A DNA stretch of 64,000 nt from positions 3,437,535 to 3,501,534 of the forward strand of contig JABYQN010000003.1 of the NCBI GenBank assembly GCA_022606135.1, written 5' to 3'. Origin of the DNA: Fomes fomentarius. Lineage: Eukaryota > Basidiomycota > Agaricomycetes > Polyporales > Polyporaceae. Shown piece after piece: positions 23,260 to 32,515 of the stretch. The notes under the pieces were generated by a model. It made no database searches. It saw only the letters and a program-made list of their open reading frames with translations, and was not told the DNA's origin. Position 1 is the first letter of the stretch. Each line of letters begins with the position of its first letter. The position numbers and the translations under genes were made by a program.

Positions 23260-24880
23260 GAGCGTTGAGCCTAGGGAAGGCCGTGATCGCAAGGCGCATA
23301 TATGCATCGTTTCGCTCATCCATCTACCAGAGCCATCGGAGACGACCCACCATAGATCTCCTCGTCCGAGCCATCCGAGAAACTCGATTTCCGTGTCCGC
23401 GACTCCTTCTCTACATAAGGCGGGCAAATCTTGCGCACTACGCGTCTTGTACCGAAGAAACAGCGCGTCTTCATCTTCGATTGTCGGCTGAGCTTGTGTA
23501 TATGTCCCGTGAAAAGACGGACCAGCCGATGATGACGGAGGAACGTCCGTGTTAACGGAGGGCCGTCATCGCCTACACTCACAAGATGAGCCGACCAAGA
23601 TCTACAGGTATCATCCCGAGCGAGGACACTTAACGTGATCATACGAATGGCCTGTGCACCCCTCTCCATCTCCGCTGCTATGTCCTCAAAGCGATGATGA
23701 TAATGGAGAGATTCGAGGATGGTCCTGATGTCACTAAGCTAATGGCCACTGTGAGCATCAGGGTACTGCGTACAATCGGATTTGAAAGACCACCTTTGGT
23801 TGGTACGTTTGTGCAGGCAGCATAGGGCTCGAGCGATGAGTGACCCCCCAGTAGTCGTGAAATGGTTTTCAATGATAAGCGGGCACGAAGGGGATGCAAC
23901 AAACGCAGGAGATACGTTGTTAGGAAAAATCTGAAAATTGCGGGGTGCTTGGTCTGTAAGAGCTGTGGCTGAACAAGATCACGATTCACTGGCAGTGCAC
24001 TCAAGCTGAGGATAGACCGGACTGATCAGCACTTGAATTAACATTGCCAGAGGTAAAGTTAGGAATGGGACGTGGCGTCAGGCGGGGCTTCTTGCTTATG
24101 TCTATTTGGCTGGGCGTTAACCTTCAGCTTTTCACATCTCGGAGCCTGACGAGGCCGAGACTCCGAGGTCGTGCCTGCAACAGCCGAGGTCCCACAGTCT
24201 CAGTTGACTGCTCTTGTCAGTCTTCGCCAATCAAATCACATAAAGCATACGAACGCACAGAAGATGGTCGAAGCGAACTCCGCCTCCGACCCACACGTCC
24301 CAACTGGCAGGAGACCGCTGAGGATGCCCGTCCTGGACAGACGCAGTCAGTGCTCCAGTCTCGTCAAGGCCATTTCTATCGTTCTGATTACCGTGAAGGG
24401 AAGTATTGCGGGAGAGCGAGCCGGAAGTAAGGGAGGTAGACGACGGCAATTCGCGCAACCGTAGTTCTGAAGTTGCGCTTACCATTCTGAGCCTCTCGGA
24501 CAGAGTGCGCCCCTGTGAAGCCGGTGGGCGCCCCAAGTTATCCTCACTTTCGCAGCATCCCCGCTGGGAGAAGTAACAATGGCCCTCACGTGGGATGGGA
24601 AAGCGACTTCCAGCCGATGATTCGGTCCCATGCTCTGGATGCGCTCGCTTTTCTTGTACAAGACACCTCAGTCGCGGGATGGGAGGAGAGAGGAAAGCTC
24701 ACAGAGAGGTACCTGAAGGCCTGAGCACTCAGGAGACCACAAGATCCATACGCGCCTTGATATGCGACGTCACTGACTGAACAATTCATCGAGGTGAGTT
24801 TCGTTGCGGCTCAGTATCTCAAAAGGAGGAACTAAGACACACTGACTGTCGATATACGCTCGACAAGAAGCTTAATATAA
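23260..24880. other. Possible exons, no recognised gene
   Basis: On the minus strand, ESLHYHHRFEDIAAEMERG continues to QAIRMITLSVLARDD, and ALFLRYKTRSAQDLP continues to ALCREGVADTEIEF; both look like coding sequence, perhaps upstream exons of the Rad60-like gene. On the plus strand, IRSHALDALAFLVQDTS followed by VAGWEERGKLTERYL looks coding, probably part of the gene ending at 25079. None of these has a domain I can name. Confidence 0.3.
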
Positions 24881-24884
24881 GCTA

Positions 24885-25079
24885 GATGACTCAAATCGCT
24901 ACCTCGCTAGGAGGTATCAGAACGGGGTTCCAATCAATCGGATGCAATTCATCCTGCGAGTACGGATGTACGTCGATTCGCTTCGTCACATGATTCACCA
25001 TGTCCCTGAGACCTTGCTCCGACTTGACATCTCGACACGCCTAGCCATCAACTACGAGCATATTGCATATCGCATGTAA
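24885..25079 (+). CDS. Unrecognised C-terminal exon
   Basis: This is a clean open stretch of 64 codons ending in TAA. It contains YQNGVPINRMQFILRVRMY and then LRHMIHHVPETLLRLDIS and TRLAINYEHIAYRM. Amino-acid composition and lack of Ser/Arg bias suggest a real terminal exon of a plus-strand gene whose earlier exons lie around 24.5-24.8 kb. I do not recognise the family. It converges on the 3' end of lamB, 38 bp away. Confidence 0.4.
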   Translation, partial: DDSNRYLARRYQNGVPINRMQFILRVRMYVDSLRHMIHHVPETLLRLDISTRLAINYEHIAYRM

Positions 25080-25116
25080 ACGGACATACTGATACTGGAA
25101 CGTGAACCCTTCTGTC

Positions 25117-26497
25117 TTATAAATTCTCGTTATTTTTGACAGGCGCCTTGACAGCCTGCGCGATCTCAACGGCTCCCTGTTGTAAGTCAGCGCGTGTATC
25201 AGCAGCGCGCAACAATCTGAGCAGACCGTGACCTACGGGGGTATCAGAATGGCAACAAATGGATACCTCGGATACTACGTCTGGAAGAGGCAAGGCACCA
25301 CTCACGCTCGAGACCTTCTTCTCTTCGAGTAATCTGTTTACCCTATCTGTGACTTCTTGCAAGGGGACAGGGTCGTGCTTCCTGCGATGCGGCGTGAGAA
25401 TGGCACCCCACCATAGTAGTCGGTTCAGCAAAGATGCCTCCACATCCGAGCTTGTTCCTCAGCAGCAGGATGAGAACGGTAGCTCACTTCGTAATCAGAA
25501 GTTTGCCTTCTGCACTGTAGGCCAGGTCCGCGAACCACTCTGGATGCACTCTAGATGAGCGGGGAAGTATAGCTGCGGAGAGCGAGGAGTACGTGCCTGC
25601 AATGAACGGGATGCTGAGCTCCTCAGCAGCCGATTGGTGGCACGTTCCTGCGAGGCCCATGAACGGGACCTTATAGAGCCTTGCGACGCCCACGACCGCC
25701 CACGCCAAGTTAATGTCGCATGCAGTCATACCGTAGACGGCGCCATGAGGTTTGATCTGGCTTTTCGGGTGAGCGATGATCACAGCATGCAGCCCGGAAA
25801 GCACTTGCATGATTCAGAGGTACTCCATGCAGAATGAGGAACCCGGTGAGGGCGCTGACCTGATATATGAAGCATGAGGCGAGTTCATCCTGACATGATG
25901 TGCATGATGTATTTACTGTTTGAGCGTGACTGGATACTCACCGGTTCCATCTTCATTTCACGGCTCCCCCAGCCTCCCCGGTCCGGCAGACAAGGGTGAG
26001 CACCGATGAGGATGTTGTTCTTCTTGGCGAGCTGCACCGTCTCGTTCATGATGAAGAAGTCACTGAATGATCAGTAGGTCATATGCACACTGTCTTCCTT
26101 GTGGGCTACTCGTGTTCACTCACGATGCGTGAAAGCCGCAAGCGACATTTGCAAGGTGGATAGTTTGCATGAGGGCTTCGTTATCTCCCTGTGAATATGC
26201 TGCATGTCTGTATCTGGCTTAGGGATGCGAATACGTTCGTACTCACGATCTTGTAGAGCGCAAACCCGTATAACATAGAAAGAAAGAGCAGTGTCAGCAA
26301 ACAACGGAGTGAAAAATGAGACGCCGAGAAAGGGAAGCCAAGCGCCCTTACACCACCTGCCTCTCGACCACCATGCACGCTATCACCGCCTCCTCCTGGA
26401 CGATTGTCCATAGCACGCAGAGTAACTCAAAATGTTATAAGTATGAGACACATACCTCGCCCATATCACAGTTGACGATTGCGCGGAGACCAGTCAT
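25117..26497 (-). CDS. lamB: LamB/YcsF family protein (5-oxoprolinase subunit A type), left copy
   Basis: Minus-strand exons read MTGLRAIVNCDMGE; GFALYKI; GDNEALMQTIHLANVACGFH; FFIMNETVQLAKKNNILIGAH followed by PCLPDRGGWGSREM; ELASCFIYQVSALTGFLILHG; KPHGAVYGMTACDINL; IAEWFADLAYSAEGKLLITK; KHDPVPLQEVTDRVNRLLEE; and SICCHSDTPVGHGLLRLL. NCDMGE, the CGFHA and GAHP segments, KPHGA and the CxHxDTP block are the LamB/YcsF (PxpA) signatures. The bacterial relative forms the ATP-dependent 5-oxoprolinase with PxpB and PxpC; in Aspergillus the gene is needed to use the lactam 2-pyrrolidinone. Two introns appear to be GC-AG. The acceptor before GFALYKI reads TATAC where TATAG is expected, in both arms. 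Otherwise frame is intact here. Confidence 0.88.
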
Positions 26498-26768
26498 GGC
26501 CAACACGGTGGGTATCCTCGCGATGGAACCTAAACGGAATAGACGGTTGACTCGTGGATGCAGGTCGCATTTTTATACGTCTCGCTTGAGATAAGGGCCG
26601 AAGTATCATACTTTGAGATAGCACGGGTCGGCGCCACCGAGCTTTCCCTATGCTATCGCGACATCATATGCACGTCTCGTGCCGTCTTTGGTATATTGTT
26701 ATCTGTTAAGTACAGTTGAAACCCATGGGTACCGACTGACGGTCCTCCCTACAGAGCTTCCAACCAGT
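26498..26768. promoter_or_regulatory. Divergent lamB/lamA promoter with four GATA-factor sites
   Basis: The 271 bp between the two start codons contains four matches to HGATAR, the site of AreA/Nit2-type nitrogen regulators: AGATAA at 26589-26594, AGATAG at 26616-26621, and, on the minus strand, at 26653-26658 and 26699-26704. Clustering in such a short shared promoter fits nitrogen control, as known for the Aspergillus lam genes. A chance occurrence of one or two sites is likely; four is suggestive. The mirror copy lies at 51332-51602. Confidence 0.55.
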
Positions 26769-29700
26769 ATGAGCAAGAGTACAGCTCACAAGCTTCTCAT
26801 CGCGAACCGCGGCAAGATTGCCGTGCGCATCCTCCGCACAGCAAGCCATCTCAACATTCGCACTGTCGCGACATACGTCGACTCCGATGCGACAGCCCCG
26901 CACGCTGTACAATCCGACGAAGCTGTCCAGTTCAAGTTGAACACAGACGACCCAGGAGCTAGCGCACGCGGATACCTCGACGCCGAGGCTATCATCGCAA
27001 TATGCAAGGAACACGCAGTGACACTGGTTCATCATGGGTATGGCTTCCTGTCCGAGAATGCCCCCTTCGCACAAATGGTCGCCGACGCCGGAATAACATG
27101 ATTGAGCCCCCGGCTGGAGACAATTACGACGATGGGTTTAATACATGGTGCACGTCAACTGGCCCAAGAGGTGGATGTCCCTGTTGTTGCAGGATGTGAG
27201 GCGCTGCTTTAAGAGGCCGAAGAGGCGGTTGCATTCGCCGACAAGGTCGGTTACCCTGTCATGTTGAAATCGACAGCGGGAGGTGGCGGGATGGGCCTCG
27301 TTATCTGCAACTCGCCCGAAGAAGTGCAAGACAAGTTTGATTCTACCCGTGCGCACGCACAGGTATGCAGTCCTGTGTTTTTTTTTCTCGTTCTGACTCT
27401 CCCCTCATGCTGTGCGGACGTCGCAGTCGCTATTCCACGACGACGGGTCATTCGTCGAGAGATAATACCCATCCACGCGACACATCGAAGTCCAGGTCAG
27501 CGCTGTGTAATGCACTCTGATCGACGAGTGACTCACTTGTACAGGTCTTTGGTAATGGAACCTGACATGCGATACACATGGGCGAGCGCGAATGCAGCGT
27601 ACAAAGACGTCATCAGAAAGTCATCGAGTCCCCCAGCCCTGTCATGCTGCGTCATTCCCGTACGAGTATTATTATCCTCTTTCTGTCGTGTTCTGCAGAT
27701 TCACCCTGGTCTAGACATCGTGGAGCTTATGTTCCTCCAAGGAATCGCGAAGCATGACGGCGTCTGCGATGGCATCCTCTCCCCTCCATACTACGACCAG
27801 GGACAATACATGACCCCTCTTCCGAACGCAGGAGTCATGCTATTGAAGTCCGCGTGTACTGCGAGAACCCCTCGGCCCAGTTCAGGCCATGCCCTGGGAT
27901 CCTTCAACAGGTGGACATTCCATATGCGGAGTGGCTCAGAGTCGACTCATGGGTCGAGACCGGAACGACCATCACACCCTACTTCGACTTGCTCGCATGT
28001 AAGCTCATCGTGACAGGATCGACGTGGGGGAAAGCGATCGACCGACTATGTGACGCTTTGCAGAAGACGAAGATATACCGCTCACCCAACAACATCTCTT
28101 ACCTGCAGGCTATCTGCCAGTCTGACGGGTTCCGTGCTGGGAAGGCGACGACGACGTTCCTTGATACATTTGCCTACACTGCTAGGTACGTCACTCACGT
28201 TCATCTTGTGTTCGCCAGTGCTCATGTAGGGGTACTACAGGGCCTGTGAGGTGCTGAGTGGGGCATCGAGACGACAGTACAGGACTACCCGGGTCGTCGT
28301 GTCAGTCTGGGCATCCCACGCAGTGGTCCGATGGACTGGTTCGCCTTTTGAGTCGTCTTCGCTTCCACTCCCCTGCTGTGGTCGCAATCAGTGGCGCCAC
28401 CATGAAGGTCACCCTGAATGGAACGAAGGGAGGCTTCTCGGAGATACTAAGGTAGTACTTGGGCTCCAAGGCCACATCCATGAGCCTTGGAGGGTACCAG
28501 GGCCACTCTCCCATCGCCGGAGACTCACGATCGCCGAATGTGATGTCATGAATACTCGCCACGCTTCTGAGACCCTCTTCCGCCTCCCCGACTGCCATAT
28601 CTCAACGTTCCCATCCGACTGGATGATATACGTCCTCCCTGGACCTCAATGCGACTCCTCCTTCATCACTCCCGATGGAGTCACCGAGTTCTTCAACACG
28701 AGATGGTCAGTGAGCGTCTCTAGTAATTGGATGGGTGTGCGCCTGGATGGCCCACGCATCGCATGGGCACGAGAGACAGGTGGAGAGGGTGGCTCGCATC
28801 CTAGCAACATCCTTGTCAATGGGTATGACGTGAATGGGGACACGCCTGTCATCCTGACGCACGAGGGCCCAGACATGGGTGGGTATGTGTGTGCACGATC
28901 GCCACTGCTGAGTTGTGAGTATCTCTTCGCTTTGTACGTTTGCTGGGCTAAAGCATCTTTGTGAGATAGCTGGAAGCTCGGACAACTGAAAGCCGGAAAT
29001 ACCGTGCATTTCAAGCGGATCTCGTATGGTCAGGCTATAGCACTCCGCAGAGAAACAAGGGAGCTTCCTGGAGAAGCTCGATGATTCGTCCTCCACCCCT
29101 TCCCTTGTGCTAGATTCATCCCTCGAGGACACAGATATCAACCCTCCCCTGCACGTGGTTCATCCGGAACCTCCTACACATCGTCCTGGAGTCGTCAGGT
29201 GGGCGACTCCGCGATTCTCGTCGAGTTCGGTAAGATGCAGCTAGACTTTGCCGTCCAGGTGCGGATACACGCGTTCGAGGCCGAAGTAAGGAGACGAGTG
29301 ATTCCTGGTATCTGGTTCCTCGCGCCTTGCATACGCTCGACCATGGTTAGTGATATCTCCCCAAGCACTACATTAAGGTCGGCTAACCAGTCTGGAGGGC
29401 TAGGTCCACTTCAATTTCCTTGTCATTTCCCAAAGCGACGTCCTGTCAGTTCTCATTGATGCAGAGACTCTCCCCAGCAGTGTCGACTTGCTTACGTTCC
29501 CCGGCGTCGTTGCATAACCTTCTCGGTCGTTCTCGACGACAGGTGGAGCCGTGAAGCGCTGGAGAAGTACATGTGGAGCATTAGAGCGAGTGCGGCCTAT
29601 CTCCCCAGCGATGTGTACCTTGCGAGGAACAGCACTGAAGCTTGTCGGTACAGATTGGGTGAGTGTCGAACTCGCATGTTGTCTCGTCTCGTCTGGATGT

Positions 29701-30003
29701 TGGATAGCTCGTGTTTGGAGTTGGGTTTTACTTGGCTTGCCCTTTCCTGGTACGGTAAGCTCGGATCTATCGACCGCTCGCATTGATTACAATGTTAACA
29801 TTGCGCAGGTCGACCCGCGGTGCCGACTAGTCCGACAGAAGATGAACCCTTCACATACTCATACTCCTCGAGTACGTCAGCCGTTCAGCTACTTAGACCT
29901 CCCTCTCATTGCCTGTAGGGAGCTATCGGTATTGCAGGACTCGTTGCAGCGATATATCCTATCGAATCGCCTGGAGGGTACCAACTATACTCAGGTGAGC
30001 GGC
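26769..30003 (+). pseudogene. lamA: lamA: biotin carboxylase plus PxpC-like and PxpB-like domains, decayed (left copy)
   Basis: Order of domains: biotin carboxylase N-terminus (KLLIANRGKIAVRILRTA; HHGYGFLSENAPFAQMVAD; ATP-grasp loop YPVMLKSTAGGGGMGLV), carboxylase C-terminus (IEVRVYCENPSAQFRPCPG; WVETGTTITPYFDLLACKL), a PxpC/KipA-like domain (GGIETTVQDYPGRRVSLGIP; MGVRLDGPRIAWARETGGEG; HEGPDMGGYVC) and a PxpB/KipI-like domain (GDSAILVEFG; QKMNPS). In-frame stops interrupt the carboxylase at 27099-27101 (TGA), 27210-27212 (TAA), 27463-27465 (TAA) and 27563-27565 (TGA), all shared with the right arm. The expected EMNTRLQVEH catalytic block is absent before [10 protein letters not shown] near 27700. 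After GGYQLY near 30000 no biotinyl domain with its target Lys is found. The nearest alternative, urea carboxylase of DUR1,2 type, has the same domains; the LamB partner argues for lamA. Confidence 0.85.
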
Positions 30004-30339
30004 GTGAATGCGGGGGAGGAGAACATTGGTCGCGTTGTGAAGGGAGTGGGTAGAAACGTGGTGGAGGGGTCAATGGTACAAGCAGGGGAGAGGAGATCTT
30101 GGTAATATTCCAGTAAGGGTCCTGGTTATGATGTACACATCAAATGTTCATTGCAGACATTTTCCTCGTTCGATCGCAACAATGGCACCTCATTTCACGA
30201 GTTTGTACAAGGCTCTCAGGTTCACTTCCGAGGTGTGTGTGTGGTGGCAGTGTTCCGCTCTGGGATTGCAAGCGTCCTACCATGACCCACATCATCACAG
30301 GAAGACAAAACAAAACATCACCGTCGAGTTTCTCTCATC
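30004..30339. other. Region between lamA remnant and foldback element
   Basis: A possible exon near 30160-30230 (FSSFDRNNGTSFHEFVQG) has acceptor- and donor-like borders, but I cannot assign it to lamA or GH28. Longer frames through this stretch run into the terminal repeat of the neighbouring element and are not evidence of a gene. Confidence 0.35.
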
Positions 30340-31088
30340 CGCCCATGGCCACACCGCCGCACTTGTACTAAGCGCTGGAAGCGCGAACATGATGTCTGAA
30401 TTATTATACAATCATCACGAGGTAGATGGCTCTCAATATACGAGTACCTCTGTTATGATATAGTACAGTATACAGAGGAATAGAATTTGAACTGACAGTG
30501 CACATATTGGAGCATCTACAGCAGTACTACGAATATTGAGACCCTTTTATGCAGACAAATTCACAGAATTCAGAGCCTCAACCAATTTGTCCTCCAGTGG
30601 TACTAGTAAGTGTAGTGATTAGGTGAAGAAGAAGAATTGCAAAATCTCTTGCTTACCAGTGCCCATAACCATTACAGCCTGTCTGGTTTACCATGGTCAC
30701 ATCAGCCTGTTGAGTTGAGAAGAAGCACTGGAGAGAGGAGAGCTCAGAGTAGTAGTAGGTTGTTGCTGTCCTAAGGCTAATGCAGTTGCACTATATATAT
30801 AGCTCAGTAGTGGCTGTTGGCTGGATACATGTAGGACAAAGCAACCCTTTGTGAAGCTTCGTCCTTACAATCAACATGAGTGCTGAAGTGTCGCACTGTC
30901 CAAATTCATGTACATGTTCTGTTCTGTTCCGTTCTGTTCAAAAACTATTTTTCTGTATACTGTACTATATCATAACAGAGGTACTCATATTTTGAGAGTC
31001 ATCTATTGAGTGATGGTTGTATAACAATTCAGACATCATGTTCGCGCTTCCAGCGCTTAGTACAAGTGCGGCGGAGTGGCCATGGGCG
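30340..31088. mobile_element. Foldback element of about 750 bp with ~150 bp terminal inverted repeats (left copy)
   Basis: The first about 154 bases (30340-30493, starting CGCCCATGGCCAC) recur in reverse complement at 30936-31088 with roughly ten mismatches. The 440 bp interior is AT-richer, holds a GTTCT-type pentamer run near 30917-30940 and no coding frame. This is the structure of a non-autonomous foldback or MITE-like DNA element. No clear target-site duplication is visible. It lies at the inner end of the arm, between the lamA remnant and a 69 bp stub that includes GH28 coding sequence. Confidence 0.8.
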
Positions 31089-31105
31089 TCAAACCTTCCA
31101 TTTAG

Positions 31106-31157
31106 TGTAACTGCGACAGTTACCGTGCAAGAGCTGCATTGACCAGTGGCCACTACG
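31106..31157 (+). pseudogene. Stub of the GH28 gene inside the left arm
   Basis: After a TTTAG acceptor this stretch reads on the plus strand as CNCDSYRARAALTSGHYV, which in the right arm continues without a break into NPCPPWFC of the GH28 gene (see 45765-46992). Here the homology stops at 31157 and unrelated sequence follows. The stub shows that the repeated unit includes a piece of GH28 beyond the mobile element. Confidence 0.65.
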
Positions 31158-31600
31158 GTCAATGCACATGACAAAGCGACCCTTTGTTAAGCTTTGTGCT
31201 TTGTAGTCATTGACGAAGAGTCAAAGACCTATGCTACAAAGCCGTTAGTGCCAAACTCGAAAGACAAAATTACGAGATTTCATTGGTGGCCCTCCCACCT
31301 ACTTTACTCTGGCGCTGTGAGCTATGTGAGGTTGTCATGACGCTGGGCATGTGGATGCGTGCGCTCGCTGGTGTCTGCAGACACCAGCGAGACACCGTAA
31401 ATAACATTCTCGGAATAGTACAGGAGGAACGACTAGTGGAAGCACGGAGATAGATACATCTACTATCTTGTACAACTTTACACAACCGAACGCAAACTAG
31501 CATCGGAAACTCCACCAGCTGCGTGGAAATGCCTGGATCAGACGGCTGCGTGGAAGTGCCCACACCAGACACCCCGAGATTGAAGTCGACCGGTGGAATC
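31158..31600. other. Spacer start: hairpin sequences and a 26 bp perfect palindrome at 31365-31390
   Basis: Just inside the boundary GTCAATG pairs with CATTGAC and ACAAAGC with GCTTTGT over about 60 bases, giving a hairpin. A segment beginning GACAAAGCGACCCTTTGT resembles GACAAAGCAACCCTTTGT near 30834 within the foldback element interior. The 26-base palindrome at 31365-31390 (centre CTGCAG) is perfect. No gene is recognised. Confidence 0.6.
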
Positions 31601-32163
31601 AACGGGGCCAGGGGAGGGAGCGGCATCATCTCTTGGTGCGCGGCCAGACTACGAAAACAATGAGATTGTTGCGTACAGGTGCAGTCTCCTGCTTGACACA
31701 CCTTGCCATGAACTGATCTTGGTGTTTCATGAATGTCGTGAACATAGCGTTCGTGTTCTGGAATCCTGTCCTGATGACGTCCCGAACTTCCTGGTTCGTG
31801 CTGCTGTTCTTCCTGACGGCTTCCTGCACTTGCACGTTGTACGCGCAACGCTCTGGAGCTCGGCCAGGATGGATTGGTATGCAGTCGAAAACGGGAGCTC
31901 GCCTAAATCACTAGAATCAGTATCAGCTCATGAATACTAGGCACTAGCACCGACCGTTGCTGCTGCGACCGCTGCTGCTGCGACCACTGGTGCTGCCGTT
32001 GTCACCGACACCTCCGCGGTCGCCGCCACCGCTGCTACTGCCATGCATGTGGATGTTGGACGCATTATCTGACGTCAGGCATAGGGGTGTCATTATACAC
32101 AATGGGAGACGGGTCCGAGGTGGTAGCGGTACTAGAGGAATCTGAGTCTGAGTCTGACGACAT
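31601..32163 (-). CDS. Unrecognised Ser/Asp-rich protein
   Basis: A start at 32163 opens MSSDSDSDSSSTATTSDPSP and continues to YNDTPMPDV. Downstream the minus strand encodes an Ala/Val/Thr-rich stretch (about 31960-32040) and later VRKNSSTNQEVRDVIRTGF joined to QNTNAMFTTFMKHQD, helix-prone and coiled-coil-like. The pieces lie in different frames and need introns that I cannot place exactly. The start lies 350 bp from that of the divergent zinc-finger gene, suggesting a shared promoter. No function can be assigned. Confidence 0.4.
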
Positions 32164-32515
32164 GGTGTGCCGGGCGCCGGTTAATGTCCCTTGAGACGGC
32201 CGGGCTCAGCCTCACGTCAACTCCCCACGTTCGGGCGCCTTTCCGATACAACTTTGCTTTTCCCCTGCTCAGTGCTCATTTCAACACTGGGACGCTTTCC
32301 TTTCAACAACACGTCTGCTGGAAGTTGCGTGCCGCTGTATTGCTCGCCAACTTTCGCGACTCTGGGCAATCAGTCCGCTATCTGTGACGCTATAAGCTGC
32401 GCAGTAGCAGACCAGCAACTTGAAGTCGACGTGGTACCAAGGTCGTACACCCTTCTTCTTCCCCAGGCCATCCTCCATTACCTCCTGGACACCTGCCCCC
32501 TTCCCACTTACCAAT

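Larger units (their letters stand above)
14104..31157 (+). repeat. Left arm of a giant inverted repeat (at least 17 kb)
   Basis: Every recognisable segment from about 14.1 kb to 31157 recurs in reverse complement between 46941 and 64000. The paired coordinates sum to 78098 near the centre, rising stepwise to 78105 near 15.7-20 kb, so the net length difference is only a few bases. The inner edge is sharp at 31157/46941. The outer edge is not resolved, because the right arm runs into the window end and its last 15-20 bases align poorly. Differences are scattered substitutions (for example near 27000) and 1 bp homopolymer indels. Confidence 0.98.

Noticed and set aside
26769..30003. Urea amidolyase (DUR1,2) or plain urea carboxylase
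   Set aside because: Domain order is the same, but no amidase domain is present and the divergent LamB/YcsF partner fits the lam system better.
30128..30463. 111-residue open frame near the mobile element, found again in the right arm
   Set aside because: Its second half is the element's terminal inverted repeat, which gives a similar frame wherever it occurs; no domain or exon logic supports a gene.
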